Assembly (NCBI RefSeq): GCF_000420945.1
Contig: NZ_ATVX01000001.1
Location: 1-64,000, forward strand
Direction: 5' to 3'
Source: Butyrivibrio sp. VCB2006
GTDB lineage: Bacteria; Bacillota; Clostridia; Lachnospirales; Lachnospiraceae
Length of the DNA stretch: 64,000 bases
In this document: positions 32,266 to 41,374 of the stretch, in pieces
How the letters are laid out: every line of letters begins with the position of its first letter
Position numbering within the stretch: position 1 is the stretch's first letter
Made by a program: the position numbers and the translations under genes
Notes under the pieces: generated by a model
What the model saw: only the letters and a program-made list of their open reading frames with translations
What the model was told of the DNA's origin: nothing
Databases searched by the model: none

Positions 32266-32928
32266 ATGGGAAATATCGCAATTGATGGACCTGCAGGAGC
32301 AGGTAAAAGTACAATCGCCAAGATGGTAGCCAAGGAACTTGGATTTGTGTACGTTGATACAGGAGCTATGTACAGAGCAATGGCTCTTTATATGATCAAT
32401 AATAATGTAAGCGCTGATGATGCTGACAAGATCAGCGCAACCTGCCAGAGCGCTGACATCACAATTAAGTATGAGAATAATGAACAGATCGTTTATCTAA
32501 ACGGCGAGAATGTTAATGGCAAGATCAGAACCGAAGAGGTCGGCAAAATGGCATCTGCAAGCAGCGTAAATGGCGATGTGAGAAAGAAGCTTGTTGAGCT
32601 TCAGCAAAAGCTTGCAAAGACTACGGATGTTGTAATGGACGGAAGAGATATAGGAACAGTTGTACTTCCTGACGCACTTCTCAAGGTTTATCTTACAGCC
32701 AGCTCAAGAGTAAGAGCGGAGCGCCGCTATAAGGAGCTTATTGCAAAGGGAGAAAATTGCGATATCGATGTGATTGAGAAAGATATCATCGACAGAGACT
32801 ACAGAGATATGCACAGAGAAAATTCACCTCTTATGCAGGCTGATGATGCAGTTCTGGTTGACTCTTCCGATATGTCAATCAAGGAAGTAGCAGACAAGAT
32901 AATTGAGCTTTACAAAGAGCGAGCTTAA
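32266..32928 (+). CDS. cmk: Cytidylate kinase
   Basis: Phosphorylates CMP and dCMP. The 220 residues start with DGPAGAGKST (P-loop), followed by VDTGAMYRA, VMDGRDIGTVVLP and the lid RRYKEL. It begins the conserved cmk-ispH-rpsA order known from Firmicutes. GAGGAG precedes the ATG. Confidence 0.96.
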   Translation: MGNIAIDGPAGAGKSTIAKMVAKELGFVYVDTGAMYRAMALYMINNNVSADDADKISATCQSADITIKYENNEQIVYLNGENVNGKIRTEEVGKMASASSVNGDVRKKLVELQQKLAKTTDVVMDGRDIGTVVLPDALLKVYLTASSRVRAERRYKELIAKGENCDIDVIEKDIIDRDYRDMHRENSPLMQADDAVLVDSSDMSIKEVADKIIELYKERA

Positions 32929-32998
32929 AGCATATTATTGATTAATAAAAATCAATTTGTTACCATTTAATTTAGTTATATCTTATTGGGAGTATATT

Positions 32999-33889
32999 AT
33001 GGATGTAATAGTAGCTGAACACGCCGGATTTTGTTTCGGTGTAACCAAGGCTGTTGATACGGTTTATGAACAGATTGATAAGGGAACTGCCGGGAATATC
33101 TATACCTATGGTCCAATTATCCATAACGAGACTGTTGTTTCCGATTTGGAGAAAAAAGGCGTTAAAGTAATAGAGGGTATAGAAGAACTAAAAAAGCTTG
33201 TGGCTGACAAAAACAGTTCCGATAATGATAAAAAATCTCAAGGAACCATTGTCATCAGATCCCATGGTGTAACCAGAGAAGTTCAGGCTCTTATTGAAGA
33301 GACCGGGCTTGCGGTCATAGATGCTACATGTCCTTTTGTTAAAAGAATCCACAAGGTAGTAGGTGAGGAGAGCTCCAAGGGTAAGAGCATCATAGTTGTA
33401 GGTAGTGCCAATCATCCGGAAGTTGAAGGAATTGTAAGCTATGCAGATGGAGACGTTTATGTAATAGACGGCCCTGAAAGTGCAGCAAAATTCGACAAAA
33501 ACAGGGAACTGGATTACACACTTGTGGCCCAGACTACTTTTAACAAGAAGAAATTTCAAGAAACCGTTGAAATCTTCAAAAATAACAGTTACAATATTAA
33601 TATTGTGAATACTATATGCAATGCAACTGATGAACGTCAGACAGAAGCTGAGGAAATAGCATCTAAAGCGGACGCCATGATAGTAATTGGTGGTGCGCAC
33701 AGTTCCAATTCCAGGAAACTATATGAAATCTGTAAGGAAAAATGTGCGGATACATATTTTATTCAGACCCTTGAGGATTTGCATTTAAAAATTAAGGGAA
33801 ATGTTAAGCTCATAGGGATTACTGCCGGGGCATCGACCCCAAAGAACATTATCGAGGAGGTTCAGAATTATGTCAGAACAAACTTTTGA
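32999..33889 (+). CDS. ispH: 4-hydroxy-3-methylbut-2-enyl diphosphate reductase
   Basis: The last enzyme of the MEP isoprenoid pathway, making IPP and DMAPP with a [4Fe-4S] cluster. The 296 residues carry the three cluster cysteines in AGFCFG, ATCPFV and NTICNATDERQ. ATG at 32999 follows TTGGGAG; a longer frame from 32957 lacks family support. Its last 20 bases overlap the start of rpsA in another frame, whereas many clostridial relatives have IspH and S1 as one fused protein. Confidence 0.96.
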   Translation: MDVIVAEHAGFCFGVTKAVDTVYEQIDKGTAGNIYTYGPIIHNETVVSDLEKKGVKVIEGIEELKKLVADKNSSDNDKKSQGTIVIRSHGVTREVQALIEETGLAVIDATCPFVKRIHKVVGEESSKGKSIIVVGSANHPEVEGIVSYADGDVYVIDGPESAAKFDKNRELDYTLVAQTTFNKKKFQETVEIFKNNSYNINIVNTICNATDERQTEAEEIASKADAMIVIGGAHSSNSRKLYEICKEKCADTYFIQTLEDLHLKIKGNVKLIGITAGASTPKNIIEEVQNYVRTNF

Positions 33890-35012
33890 ACAGATGCTTA
33901 ACGAATCGTTCAAAACAATTCACACAGGGGAGGTTGTTGAGGGAACTGTTATTGACGTTAAGCCTGACGAGATAATCCTCAACATCGGATACAAGTCCGA
34001 TGGTGTTCTTACCAAGAACGAATACACCAACGACAACAGTATCGATCTTACAACCGCCGTTAAGGTTGGCGACACAATGGATGTTAAGGTCCTTAAGACC
34101 AACGACGCTGACGGACAGGTTATTCTTTCATACAAGAGACTTGCCATCGACAGAGGCAACAAGAGAATTGAAGAGGCCTTCAACAACAAGGAAGTTCTTA
34201 CAGCTAAGGTTGTACAGGTACTTGAGGGTGGCCTTACAGTAGTAGTTGATGAAGTTAGAATCTTCATCCCAGCTAGCCTTGTTTCTGATAGCTATGAGAA
34301 GGATCTTTCCAAGTATCAGGATCAGGAAATTCAGTTCGTAGTAACAGAGTACAATCCTAAGAGACGTAGATATATCGGTAACCGCAAGATGCTTGTTTCA
34401 GCTGAGAAGGCTGAGGCTGCTAAGAAGCTCTTTGATACAATCAAAGCCGGCGATGTAGTTGACGGTGTAGTCAAGAATGTTACAGATTTCGGTGCATTCA
34501 TTGATCTCGGTGGTGCTGATGGACTTCTTCACATCTCAGAGATGAGCTGGGGAAGAGTTGAGAGCCCTAAGAAGGTCTTCAAGATCGGTGACACAGTTAA
34601 GGTTCTTGTTAAGTCTATCGACGGCAGCAAGATTGCTCTTTCAAGAAAGTTCGATGATGAGAACCCTTGGAAGAATGCTACAGAGAAGTATGCAGTAGGC
34701 AACGTAGTTAAGGGTAAGGTTGCCAGAATGACAGACTTTGGTGCTTTCGTAGAGCTTGAGCCTGGTATCGATGCACTTCTTCATGTTTCTCAGATTGCTA
34801 AGGAACACGTTGAGAAGCCAGCTGATGTACTTAAGGTTGGTCAGGAAGTAGAAGCTAAGATCGTTGATTTCAACGAGGATGAGAAGAAGATTTCTCTTTC
34901 AATCAAGGCTATGTTCGCTCCTGAGAAGGAAGAGGAAGCTCCTGCAGAGGAAGGCGATGTAGTATCTGTTGATATCGACAAGGTTATCGCTGAGCAGAAC
35001 GAAGAGAACTAA
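33870..35012 (+). CDS. rpsA: S1 RNA-binding domain protein (ribosomal protein S1 type)
   Basis: 380 residues with four S1 domains, at about 17-90, 107-172, 190-262 and 275-347, the last two nearly identical in their VTDFGAFIDLGG-type cores. Four domains are typical of Firmicutes S1, which helps mRNA binding to the small ribosomal subunit. The C-terminal tail is acidic. The ribosome site GAGGAGG lies inside ispH, which implies translational coupling. Codon use is strongly biased. Confidence 0.94.
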   Translation: MSEQTFEQMLNESFKTIHTGEVVEGTVIDVKPDEIILNIGYKSDGVLTKNEYTNDNSIDLTTAVKVGDTMDVKVLKTNDADGQVILSYKRLAIDRGNKRIEEAFNNKEVLTAKVVQVLEGGLTVVVDEVRIFIPASLVSDSYEKDLSKYQDQEIQFVVTEYNPKRRRYIGNRKMLVSAEKAEAAKKLFDTIKAGDVVDGVVKNVTDFGAFIDLGGADGLLHISEMSWGRVESPKKVFKIGDTVKVLVKSIDGSKIALSRKFDDENPWKNATEKYAVGNVVKGKVARMTDFGAFVELEPGIDALLHVSQIAKEHVEKPADVLKVGQEVEAKIVDFNEDEKKISLSIKAMFAPEKEEEAPAEEGDVVSVDIDKVIAEQNEEN

Positions 35013-35029
35013 TTACGAATAATAATTAC

Positions 35030-35063
35030 AAAGAGCTGATGGCTTATGCTGTCAGCTCTTTTT
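35030..35063 (+). terminator. Intrinsic terminator after rpsA
   Basis: AAAGAGCTGA (35030-35039) pairs with TCAGCTCTTT (35052-35061), then T run. It closes the 29.4-35.0 kb run. Confidence 0.88.
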
Positions 35064-35205
35064 CTGTCTTCAGCTATTATCGAAATAATATTTATAATTA
35101 TTTAATTTTACATACAATACCACCTCCATTAAAATAGAAGTGTGGCATATTCGCTGATTTTTGTGTTTATTCTGGCTAAGTATAATGATAGGAGGAAAAG
35201 CTTGA

Positions 35206-35991
35206 ATGGAATACGATTACGAGTGGTTTAAAAAGGGTGTCTATGATTTAACCAAGATTGATCTTAATGCATACAAAGAAAAACAGATGAAAAGACGAAT
35301 CGATACCCTTATCGGTAAGTATGAAGTTAAGGGCTATGACGGATTTCTTGCACTTATTAAGAAAGACAGAGAGGCACTGGACTCTTTTGTAACATATCTG
35401 ACTATCAATGTTTCAGAGTTCTTTAGAAACATGGATCAGTGGAATCTTATGGATAAAGAGATGGTTCCTGAACTTATGAGTAAGTTCGGCAAGAACCTTA
35501 AGATTTGGAGTGCAGCCTGCTCTACAGGTGATGAGCCTTATACAATTGTTATGATGCTTAGCAAGCACTTGCCTCTTAATCAGATCAATGTCTATGCTAC
35601 TGACCTGGATGCAGTGGTTTTGGCCAAGGCTAAGGCTGCTATTTATGATAAAAAAGAGATCGCCAATACTCCCGAGGAGTTTAAGAAGAAATATTTCACA
35701 GAGACTCCTGACGGAAAAATGAAGGTTTCGAGCGAGATTACTTCCCGCGTTACCTTCAAACAGGCAGATCTGTTAAGAGACCCATATCCAAAGGATTGCC
35801 ATCTGATTGTATGTAGAAACGTTCTTATTTACTTTACTGAGGAAGCTAAGGACGACATTTTTAGAAAGTATTATGCAAATCTTGTTCCGGGCGGAATTCT
35901 CTTTATTGGAAGTACAGAGCAGATAGTAAACTACAAGGATATCGGTTTTGTTCGTAAGAATTCCTTCTACTACGAGAAGCCCAAGGCTTAA
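35206..35991 (+). CDS. cheR: CheR-type chemotaxis protein methyltransferase
   Basis: Methylates glutamates on chemoreceptors using S-adenosylmethionine. 261 residues: N-terminal all-helical domain (MKRRIDTL), the linker NVSEFFRN, the SAM-binding WSAACSTGDEPYT and NVLIYFTEE. AGGAGG-like GGAGGAAAAG precedes the ATG, with a TATAAT about 25 bp upstream. No other chemotaxis gene is adjacent; the CheY-like gene is 27 kb away. Confidence 0.94.
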   Translation: MEYDYEWFKKGVYDLTKIDLNAYKEKQMKRRIDTLIGKYEVKGYDGFLALIKKDREALDSFVTYLTINVSEFFRNMDQWNLMDKEMVPELMSKFGKNLKIWSAACSTGDEPYTIVMMLSKHLPLNQINVYATDLDAVVLAKAKAAIYDKKEIANTPEEFKKKYFTETPDGKMKVSSEITSRVTFKQADLLRDPYPKDCHLIVCRNVLIYFTEEAKDDIFRKYYANLVPGGILFIGSTEQIVNYKDIGFVRKNSFYYEKPKA

Positions 35992-35994
35992 AAA

Positions 35995-36170
35995 TGGCCA
36001 AAAGTTGAATTTGCTCACTTCTGGCTCGTACTAATTCATAGCACAAAAATAAAGAGAAGTTATTCTGTGGTTCAAAAAAGTGAACCATAACAGAATAACT
36101 TCTCTATATTTTTGCACTTATGAATTTACGTGCTCGTGCGAATGATTCGCAAATTCAACTTTCTTGGCCT
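35995..36170. repeat. 176-bp long imperfect palindrome between convergent genes
   Basis: Terminal arms GGCCA-AAAGTTGAATTTGC (35996-36014) and its complement (36149-36169, two extra bases) enclose diverged inner arms and a strong central hairpin. In the centre 36053-36067 pairs with 36091-36105 (15 bp perfect) and 36068-36074 with 36081-36087 (7 bp). The arms match over most of their length, including AATTCATA and GCA-AAAATA segments. It fills the gap between cheR and the nuclease gene and can act as a bidirectional terminator. The size and terminal repeats also resemble a miniature inverted-repeat element. Confidence 0.75.
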
Positions 36171-37353
36171 AAAGTTCAAGTATATGAGCAATTACGTGGG
36201 ATGCATAAAGACTCATGGCGAAGCGGCTTTTTTTCATGTTTTCATTGAGATCAAAGAAAAATCTCTTGTCTTTATAGTTTTCTTTGAAGAATGGTGAGAA
36301 TACCAGATCCCACTCAAGAAGGTACTGTCCTTCTTTTTTTGTGTAGCAGTTTTCGGCTGTGGCTTTTTCTCTATAGGCCTTGTCTACGAATTCAGCGATG
36401 GACTTGTGGATTGCCATATCTTCTTTGGGGAGATAATAGTAATCTTTGTAGTTTGAATAGTAGTATTTTAGCTCGGTTTCATAGAGTGGAACTCTAAGAG
36501 TAGCCTCTTTTCCCACAATCTTGAAATAGCAGTTGTCCAGATTGCCGCTGAGGGAGGAAGGGAGTTCAAAGGGAAGTGAAAGCTTCATGAACACTTCCTG
36601 TTTGGAAGAACCGTCATAGTCCTTGTAGTAGTTGGCTTGAACTTTTTTTGCTCTGACGGGAAGGATATAATCCATTCTGTCATCGTCTATTTCTTCATCA
36701 GTTCTTATGGAAACCTTGGGCATATTTGCAAAAAGATTAAAGAATTCCTGATATCTTAGCATAGGGAGAAGTCCAAACATTCCCTTTACGTCTTCTAAAT
36801 TGTGAAGAAGCAGAAGACGAAGCTTATCAGGATCCTTGGTCTCAACGAATTCTTTGTATACAGGAATAAGCTTTCCGCCGTCGTATTTATCCTCTCTATC
36901 AATTCCAAGATAGAGTTCTATTGTCTTTTGTTTGCAGTCAGGGAGCCCTAACTGCAATTTGTAGGGCAAAATCTGTTTATACAGATCAAAGGACTGTATC
37001 TTGGAAAAAGAATCAGGAAGCTCATATTTGCTTAATTTGTCCTGCAGAAATGGAATATCAAAGCGATTTCCATTGAAGGTTATCACGTACTTGAAGGACT
37101 TAATCAAATTTTGGAAATTAAGTAGGATTTCCTTCTCGTGTTCCAGAGATTCAGCCATGAACTGAACAATATGCCAGGTATTACCCTGAAAATAGGAAAC
37201 TCCGATAAGATATAAATCAGAGGTCTTGGCAGAAAGGCCGGTGGTCTCGATATCCATAAAAAGGATTTCCTCTTTTTGACAGCCCAGGCCCTGATTAAGT
37301 GAATTTGCAATTGAGTCTTCTGGCAGAATGAATTCTTCGGTTGTCTTGATCAT
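36169..37353 (-). CDS. YprB-like ribonuclease-H-fold exonuclease
   Basis: 394 residues. The N-terminal part (about 28-195) has the DEDD exonuclease pattern: D34 and E36 in FMDIETTGL, Asp in FNGNRFDIPFL and Asp in LLHNLEDVKGM. It matches the RNase_H_2 domain of B. subtilis YprB. The C-terminal 200 residues, which are family-specific, have no motif I can name. The likely role is 3'-5' exonuclease action on DNA or RNA; the substrate is unknown. Monocistronic and leftward. Confidence 0.85.
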   Translation of the reverse strand: MIKTTEEFILPEDSIANSLNQGLGCQKEEILFMDIETTGLSAKTSDLYLIGVSYFQGNTWHIVQFMAESLEHEKEILLNFQNLIKSFKYVITFNGNRFDIPFLQDKLSKYELPDSFSKIQSFDLYKQILPYKLQLGLPDCKQKTIELYLGIDREDKYDGGKLIPVYKEFVETKDPDKLRLLLLHNLEDVKGMFGLLPMLRYQEFFNLFANMPKVSIRTDEEIDDDRMDYILPVRAKKVQANYYKDYDGSSKQEVFMKLSLPFELPSSLSGNLDNCYFKIVGKEATLRVPLYETELKYYYSNYKDYYYLPKEDMAIHKSIAEFVDKAYREKATAENCYTKKEGQYLLEWDLVFSPFFKENYKDKRFFFDLNENMKKSRFAMSLYASHVIAHILEL

Positions 37354-37621
37354 GATGGATGCTCACTTTGCTGTTTAATATTTGATAAATGCCGCATAAA
37401 TTCGCACCGGCAAGTAAATATTGCATATCAAAATTATTATATCATTGCATTAATAAATTATCTTCAATTATATTCTGTGAATTATTACATTTTTATACAC
37501 AAAAAAACGTATAAATATGGAATTTTCTCACAAAAATAGATATACTAATTATGTTGGGGAAAATCTTCCCGGAAGTTCTTTTCGGGATATTTTCAAATAA
37601 TAATTGAAAGAAGGGTAGGAA

Positions 37622-38938
37622 ATGGCTAGAGGTACGTTCGCGGGCGGAATCCATCCATATGAAGGCAAAGAACTGTCTAAGGATAAGCCCATAAAATCAG
37701 TGCTACCAAAAGGGGATCTGGTATATCCTCTGTCTCAGCACATCGGTGCGCCAGCCAAGCCAATTGTGGCAGTTGGTGATCATGTTCTTACCGGTCAGAA
37801 GATTGCGGAAGCAGGCGGCTTTGTGTCTGCAAATATCTTCGCAACAGTTTCCGGAACGGTTAAGGCAATTGAAAAGAGACGACTTACTACAGGCGCAATG
37901 TGCGACAGTATCATCGTGGAGAACGATGGCAAGTATGAAGAGGTGGAGTTTAAGCCGCTTAAGCCGTACGAAGAAATGACACCGGAGGATAAGATCGCAG
38001 CAGTACGCGAGGCTGGAGTTGTTGGTATGGGCGGAGCAGGCTTCCCTACTGCGGTTAAGTTTGCACCAAAGGAGCCTGACAAGATCGATTACGTCATCGC
38101 TAACTGCTCAGAGTGCGAGCCATATCTTACTTCTGACTATAGACGTATGGTTGAAGAACCGGAGCTCCTTTTAGAGGGACTTAAGGTTGCTGTCAGCATA
38201 TTCCCTAATGCAAGGGGAATTCTTGCAATAGAAGACAACAAGCCTGATTGTATAGCCAAGTATAAAGAACTTACCAAGAACGAGGATAAGATCAGCGTTA
38301 AAGCGGTTAAGACCAAGTATCCGGAAGGCGCAGAGAGAATGCTTATCTATGCCTGCACAGGTAGAGAAATCAATTCTTCTATGCTTCCTGCAGATGCCGG
38401 ATGTATTGTCGACAACGTTGATACTCTTTGTGCTGTCTGCAGAGCAGTAAAAGAGGGTCGTCCTCTCATGGAGAGGATTGTAACTATTACTGGTGACTGC
38501 ATAGCTGATCCAAGAAACTACAAGGTTAGGATTGGTACAAACTACAAAGAGCTTATAGAAGAAGCCGGCGGTTTTGTAACTGAACCTGCCAAGATCATAT
38601 CCGGTGGTCCTATGATGGGATTTGCCATCTTTGATCTTGATGTTCCAACAACCAAGACTGCTTCTGCTATCACTGCGTTTTCCAAGGATGCGGTTTCCGA
38701 GATGGAACCAAGTGCCTGCATTAACTGTGCTCGCTGCGTAGAGGTTTGCCCGGAGCGACTTGTTCCCAAGAACCTTGCAGATGCGGTTGAACACAATGAC
38801 GAGCAGACCTTCCTGAATATGTACGGAATGGAATGTTGTGAGTGTGGATGCTGTAGCTATATCTGCCCAGCCAGACGTCAGCTTACACAGCTGATCAAGG
38901 GTATGAGGAAGATTCAGCTTGGCAAGAGGAAAAAGTGA
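37622..38938 (+). CDS. rnfC: Rnf complex subunit C
   Basis: NADH-side subunit of the ferredoxin:NAD+ oxidoreductase that pumps Na+ or H+. 438 residues: N-terminal barrel-sandwich part, the flavin/NADH-binding VGMGGAGFPTAVKF, a SLBB region, and two [4Fe-4S] motifs near the end (CINCARCVEVCP and CCECGCCSYICP). It is the first gene of the rnfCDGEAB operon, after a 268-bp AT-rich gap in which I see only a weak -10-like TATACT at 37541. Confidence 0.96.
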   Translation: MARGTFAGGIHPYEGKELSKDKPIKSVLPKGDLVYPLSQHIGAPAKPIVAVGDHVLTGQKIAEAGGFVSANIFATVSGTVKAIEKRRLTTGAMCDSIIVENDGKYEEVEFKPLKPYEEMTPEDKIAAVREAGVVGMGGAGFPTAVKFAPKEPDKIDYVIANCSECEPYLTSDYRRMVEEPELLLEGLKVAVSIFPNARGILAIEDNKPDCIAKYKELTKNEDKISVKAVKTKYPEGAERMLIYACTGREINSSMLPADAGCIVDNVDTLCAVCRAVKEGRPLMERIVTITGDCIADPRNYKVRIGTNYKELIEEAGGFVTEPAKIISGGPMMGFAIFDLDVPTTKTASAITAFSKDAVSEMEPSACINCARCVEVCPERLVPKNLADAVEHNDEQTFLNMYGMECCECGCCSYICPARRQLTQLIKGMRKIQLGKRKK

Positions 38939-38956
38939 GGGGAGGATTAACATAAG

Positions 38957-39910
38957 ATGAGTGATCTGCGTAGAGTGTCATCCAATCCGCATGTCAGATC
39001 CAAGACCACAACATCTAATATCATGATGTGGGTAGTAATAGCACTTCTGCCTGCTGCAGGTTTTGGTATCTACAATTTTGGAATTGATGCACTTATTATT
39101 CTTTTATTATCAGTGGCTTCCTGCGTGCTTTCCGAGTTTATTTATGAGAAAGCTCTGCATAAGCCTGTTACTGTTGGCGATTTATCAGCGGTTGTTACAG
39201 GTCTTTTACTGGGAATGAACCTTCCATCCACAGTGCCGTGGTGGATTCCGGTTCTTGGCGGTATTTTCGCCATTATAATGGTTAAGCAGCTTTTTGGCGG
39301 TCTTGGACAGAACTTCATGAATCCTGCCCTTGGCGGAAGATGCTTCCTTGTAATTTCTTTCCCAGCTCTAATGACCAACTTTGTAACAGATACTTACACC
39401 GGAGCAACACCTCTTGCCAACCTTAAAAACGGCGTTGAGGTTAACGTAATGGACATGCTCATTGGTAAAACTGCAGGTACTATCGGTGAGACATCAATGC
39501 TTTGTATAGCAATTGGTGCTATCATCCTTTTCGCAGTTGGAATCATTGATTATGTAATTCCATTTACCTATATTATTTCGTTTGCTCTTTTTGTAGCTCT
39601 TTTTGGTGGCTATGGATTTAACTGGTCATACATTTCCGCACACCTTGCAGGCGGCGGACTTATGCTTGGTGCATTCTTCATGGCAACTGACTATGTTACA
39701 TGTCCTATCACTCCTAAGGGAAGATTCATATACGGACTTATCCTTGGTATTTTGACGGGGATATTCAGAATCTTCGGAGCTAACGCAGAGGGTGTTTCTT
39801 TTGCAATTGTAATCACAAACCTTCTGGTTCCGCTTATTGAGAAGTTTACTATTCCGAGAGCTTTCGGAATTAAGAAGAAATCTGGCAAGAAGGAGGCGAA
39901 AAAAGCATGA
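38957..39910 (+). CDS. rnfD: Rnf complex subunit D
   Basis: Integral membrane subunit, 317 residues with about nine transmembrane helices. T151 in YTGATPLA is the expected site of covalent FMN attachment. The gene lies 18 bp after rnfC and overlaps rnfG by 4 bp (ATGA). Confidence 0.96.
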   Translation: MSDLRRVSSNPHVRSKTTTSNIMMWVVIALLPAAGFGIYNFGIDALIILLLSVASCVLSEFIYEKALHKPVTVGDLSAVVTGLLLGMNLPSTVPWWIPVLGGIFAIIMVKQLFGGLGQNFMNPALGGRCFLVISFPALMTNFVTDTYTGATPLANLKNGVEVNVMDMLIGKTAGTIGETSMLCIAIGAIILFAVGIIDYVIPFTYIISFALFVALFGGYGFNWSYISAHLAGGGLMLGAFFMATDYVTCPITPKGRFIYGLILGILTGIFRIFGANAEGVSFAIVITNLLVPLIEKFTIPRAFGIKKKSGKKEAKKA

Positions 39911-40512
39911 ACGATACTAAGAGCATGATTAAAAACGCCCTTATCCTTTTTGCAATTACTTTGGTAGCCGGTGTTCTTTTGGGCCTGGTTTATCAGGTTA
40001 CTAAGGAACCTATTGCTTACCAGGATAAGCTTGCACAGGACAAGGCTAATCAGTCAGTTTTTGCAAGTGCGCAGACCTTTGAGGACGTGGACCTGGACGA
40101 GGCAGCAGTAGCAGAAGTTACAGCAGCGCATCCCGGAGTAACAATTGAAAGTGTTAAAAAAGCTGTTGACGGAAGCGGCGCAGCCGGCTATGTAATTCAG
40201 GTTAAGTCCAAGGGATACGGCGATTTTATCGAGTACACCGTTGGTATCACAAATGATGGAAACATCAACGGCATATCAATTATCTCAATTGCTGAGACTC
40301 CAGGTCTTGGTATGAATGCTGACAAAGTGATCAGACCTCAGTTTGTAGACAAGGCAGCTACACAGTTTTCTGTTGTTAAGAATGGTCAGTTAACTGATTC
40401 TTCTACTCAGATTGAGGCTATATCCGGAGCCACAATTACATCAAGAGCAGTAACAGAAGGTGTAAACGGTGCGGTTTCATATTTTGAAAAAGTATTGAAA
40501 GGAGGAAACTGA
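39907..40512 (+). CDS. rnfG: Rnf complex subunit G
   Basis: 201 residues: an N-terminal transmembrane helix and an extracytoplasmic FMN-binding domain with T176 in SGATITSR, the covalent FMN site. Flavinylation needs an ApbE-type transferase, which is not encoded in this window. Confidence 0.96.
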   Translation: MNDTKSMIKNALILFAITLVAGVLLGLVYQVTKEPIAYQDKLAQDKANQSVFASAQTFEDVDLDEAAVAEVTAAHPGVTIESVKKAVDGSGAAGYVIQVKSKGYGDFIEYTVGITNDGNINGISIISIAETPGLGMNADKVIRPQFVDKAATQFSVVKNGQLTDSSTQIEAISGATITSRAVTEGVNGAVSYFEKVLKGGN

Positions 40513-40513
40513 T

Positions 40514-41374
40514 ATGAGTTCACAGGCTAAAAAAGGCGCGTTGGGCTTCAAACAGGATACTCCTGCAGAAAGATTTTTTAACGGACTGGTTGCAGAAAAC
40601 CCAACGCTGGTTTTGATGATCGGTATGTGTCCAACCCTTGCGGTTACATCTTCAGCCATTAACGGTCTTGGAATGGGACTTGCAACAACCTTCGTTTTGG
40701 CACTTAGTAATGCGGTTATTTCAGCGCTTCGTAAGACAATTCCTTCAACAGTTAGAATTCCGTCTTTCATCGTTGTTATTGCTTCATTCGTAACACTTGT
40801 TGAGCTTCTTATGAAAGCTTATGTACCTACACTTAACAAGGCTCTTGGCGTTTATATTCCGCTTATTGTTGTTAACTGTATCATCTTTGGTAGGGCCGAG
40901 GCATATGCTAGTAAGCATGGTATTGTTCCTTCATTCTTTGATGGAATTGGAATGGGAATCGGATTTACCTGTGCAATCACGGTAATCGGTCTTATACGTG
41001 AGTTCATTGGTGCAGGAACAGCCTTTGATGTTCAAATCCTCGGAGAAGGAACAGTTGTACCGGGCCCTGTAGGTGCATTACTTTCAGGCTATCAGCCGGT
41101 TAGTATTTTCATCCAGCAGGCCGGAGCGTTCTTTGTTTTGGCATTCCTTATTGCCATTATGAACAAGATCAAATCCAATATGGAGAAAAAGGGAAAAGAT
41201 ACTTCCAAGTTCGGACAGGGTTGCTGCTCATCAGCTGAGGAAGCTGCGGCAGATAAGATCGTAGCAGAGAAAAAAGAAAGGCTTGAAGAAAAGCCCGTGA
41301 TTGAAAAGGATCTTGGTGCAAAAGCACCTGAAAAAGAAGCAGTACCAAGTAATTCAGGAAAGGAGGCTGAATGA
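40514..41374 (+). CDS. rnfE: Rnf complex subunit E, with a C-terminal extension
   Basis: Integral membrane subunit. Residues 1-215 are the normal six-helix RnfE. Residues about 216-286 form an extra charged tail with a CC pair and a Glu/Lys/Pro-rich stretch that is not part of the core fold. The tail would be on the cytoplasmic side if topology is normal. The gene overlaps rnfA by 4 bp. Confidence 0.94.
   Translation: MSSQAKKGALGFKQDTPAERFFNGLVAENPTLVLMIGMCPTLAVTSSAINGLGMGLATTFVLALSNAVISALRKTIPSTVRIPSFIVVIASFVTLVELLMKAYVPTLNKALGVYIPLIVVNCIIFGRAEAYASKHGIVPSFFDGIGMGIGFTCAITVIGLIREFIGAGTAFDVQILGEGTVVPGPVGALLSGYQPVSIFIQQAGAFFVLAFLIAIMNKIKSNMEKKGKDTSKFGQGCCSSAEEAAADKIVAEKKERLEEKPVIEKDLGAKAPEKEAVPSNSGKEAE

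Noticed and set aside
32957-32998. Upstream in-frame extension of ispH
   Set aside because: The added residues do not match the family, and the ATG at 32999 has a better ribosome site and the family start.
35992-36168. Small RNA or protein gene in the palindrome
   Set aside because: No promoter or coding pattern; the structure explains the sequence as inverted repeat and terminator.
37354-37621. Redox (Rex-type) operator before rnfC
   Set aside because: No TTGTTAA-type dyad is visible; the region is only AT-rich.
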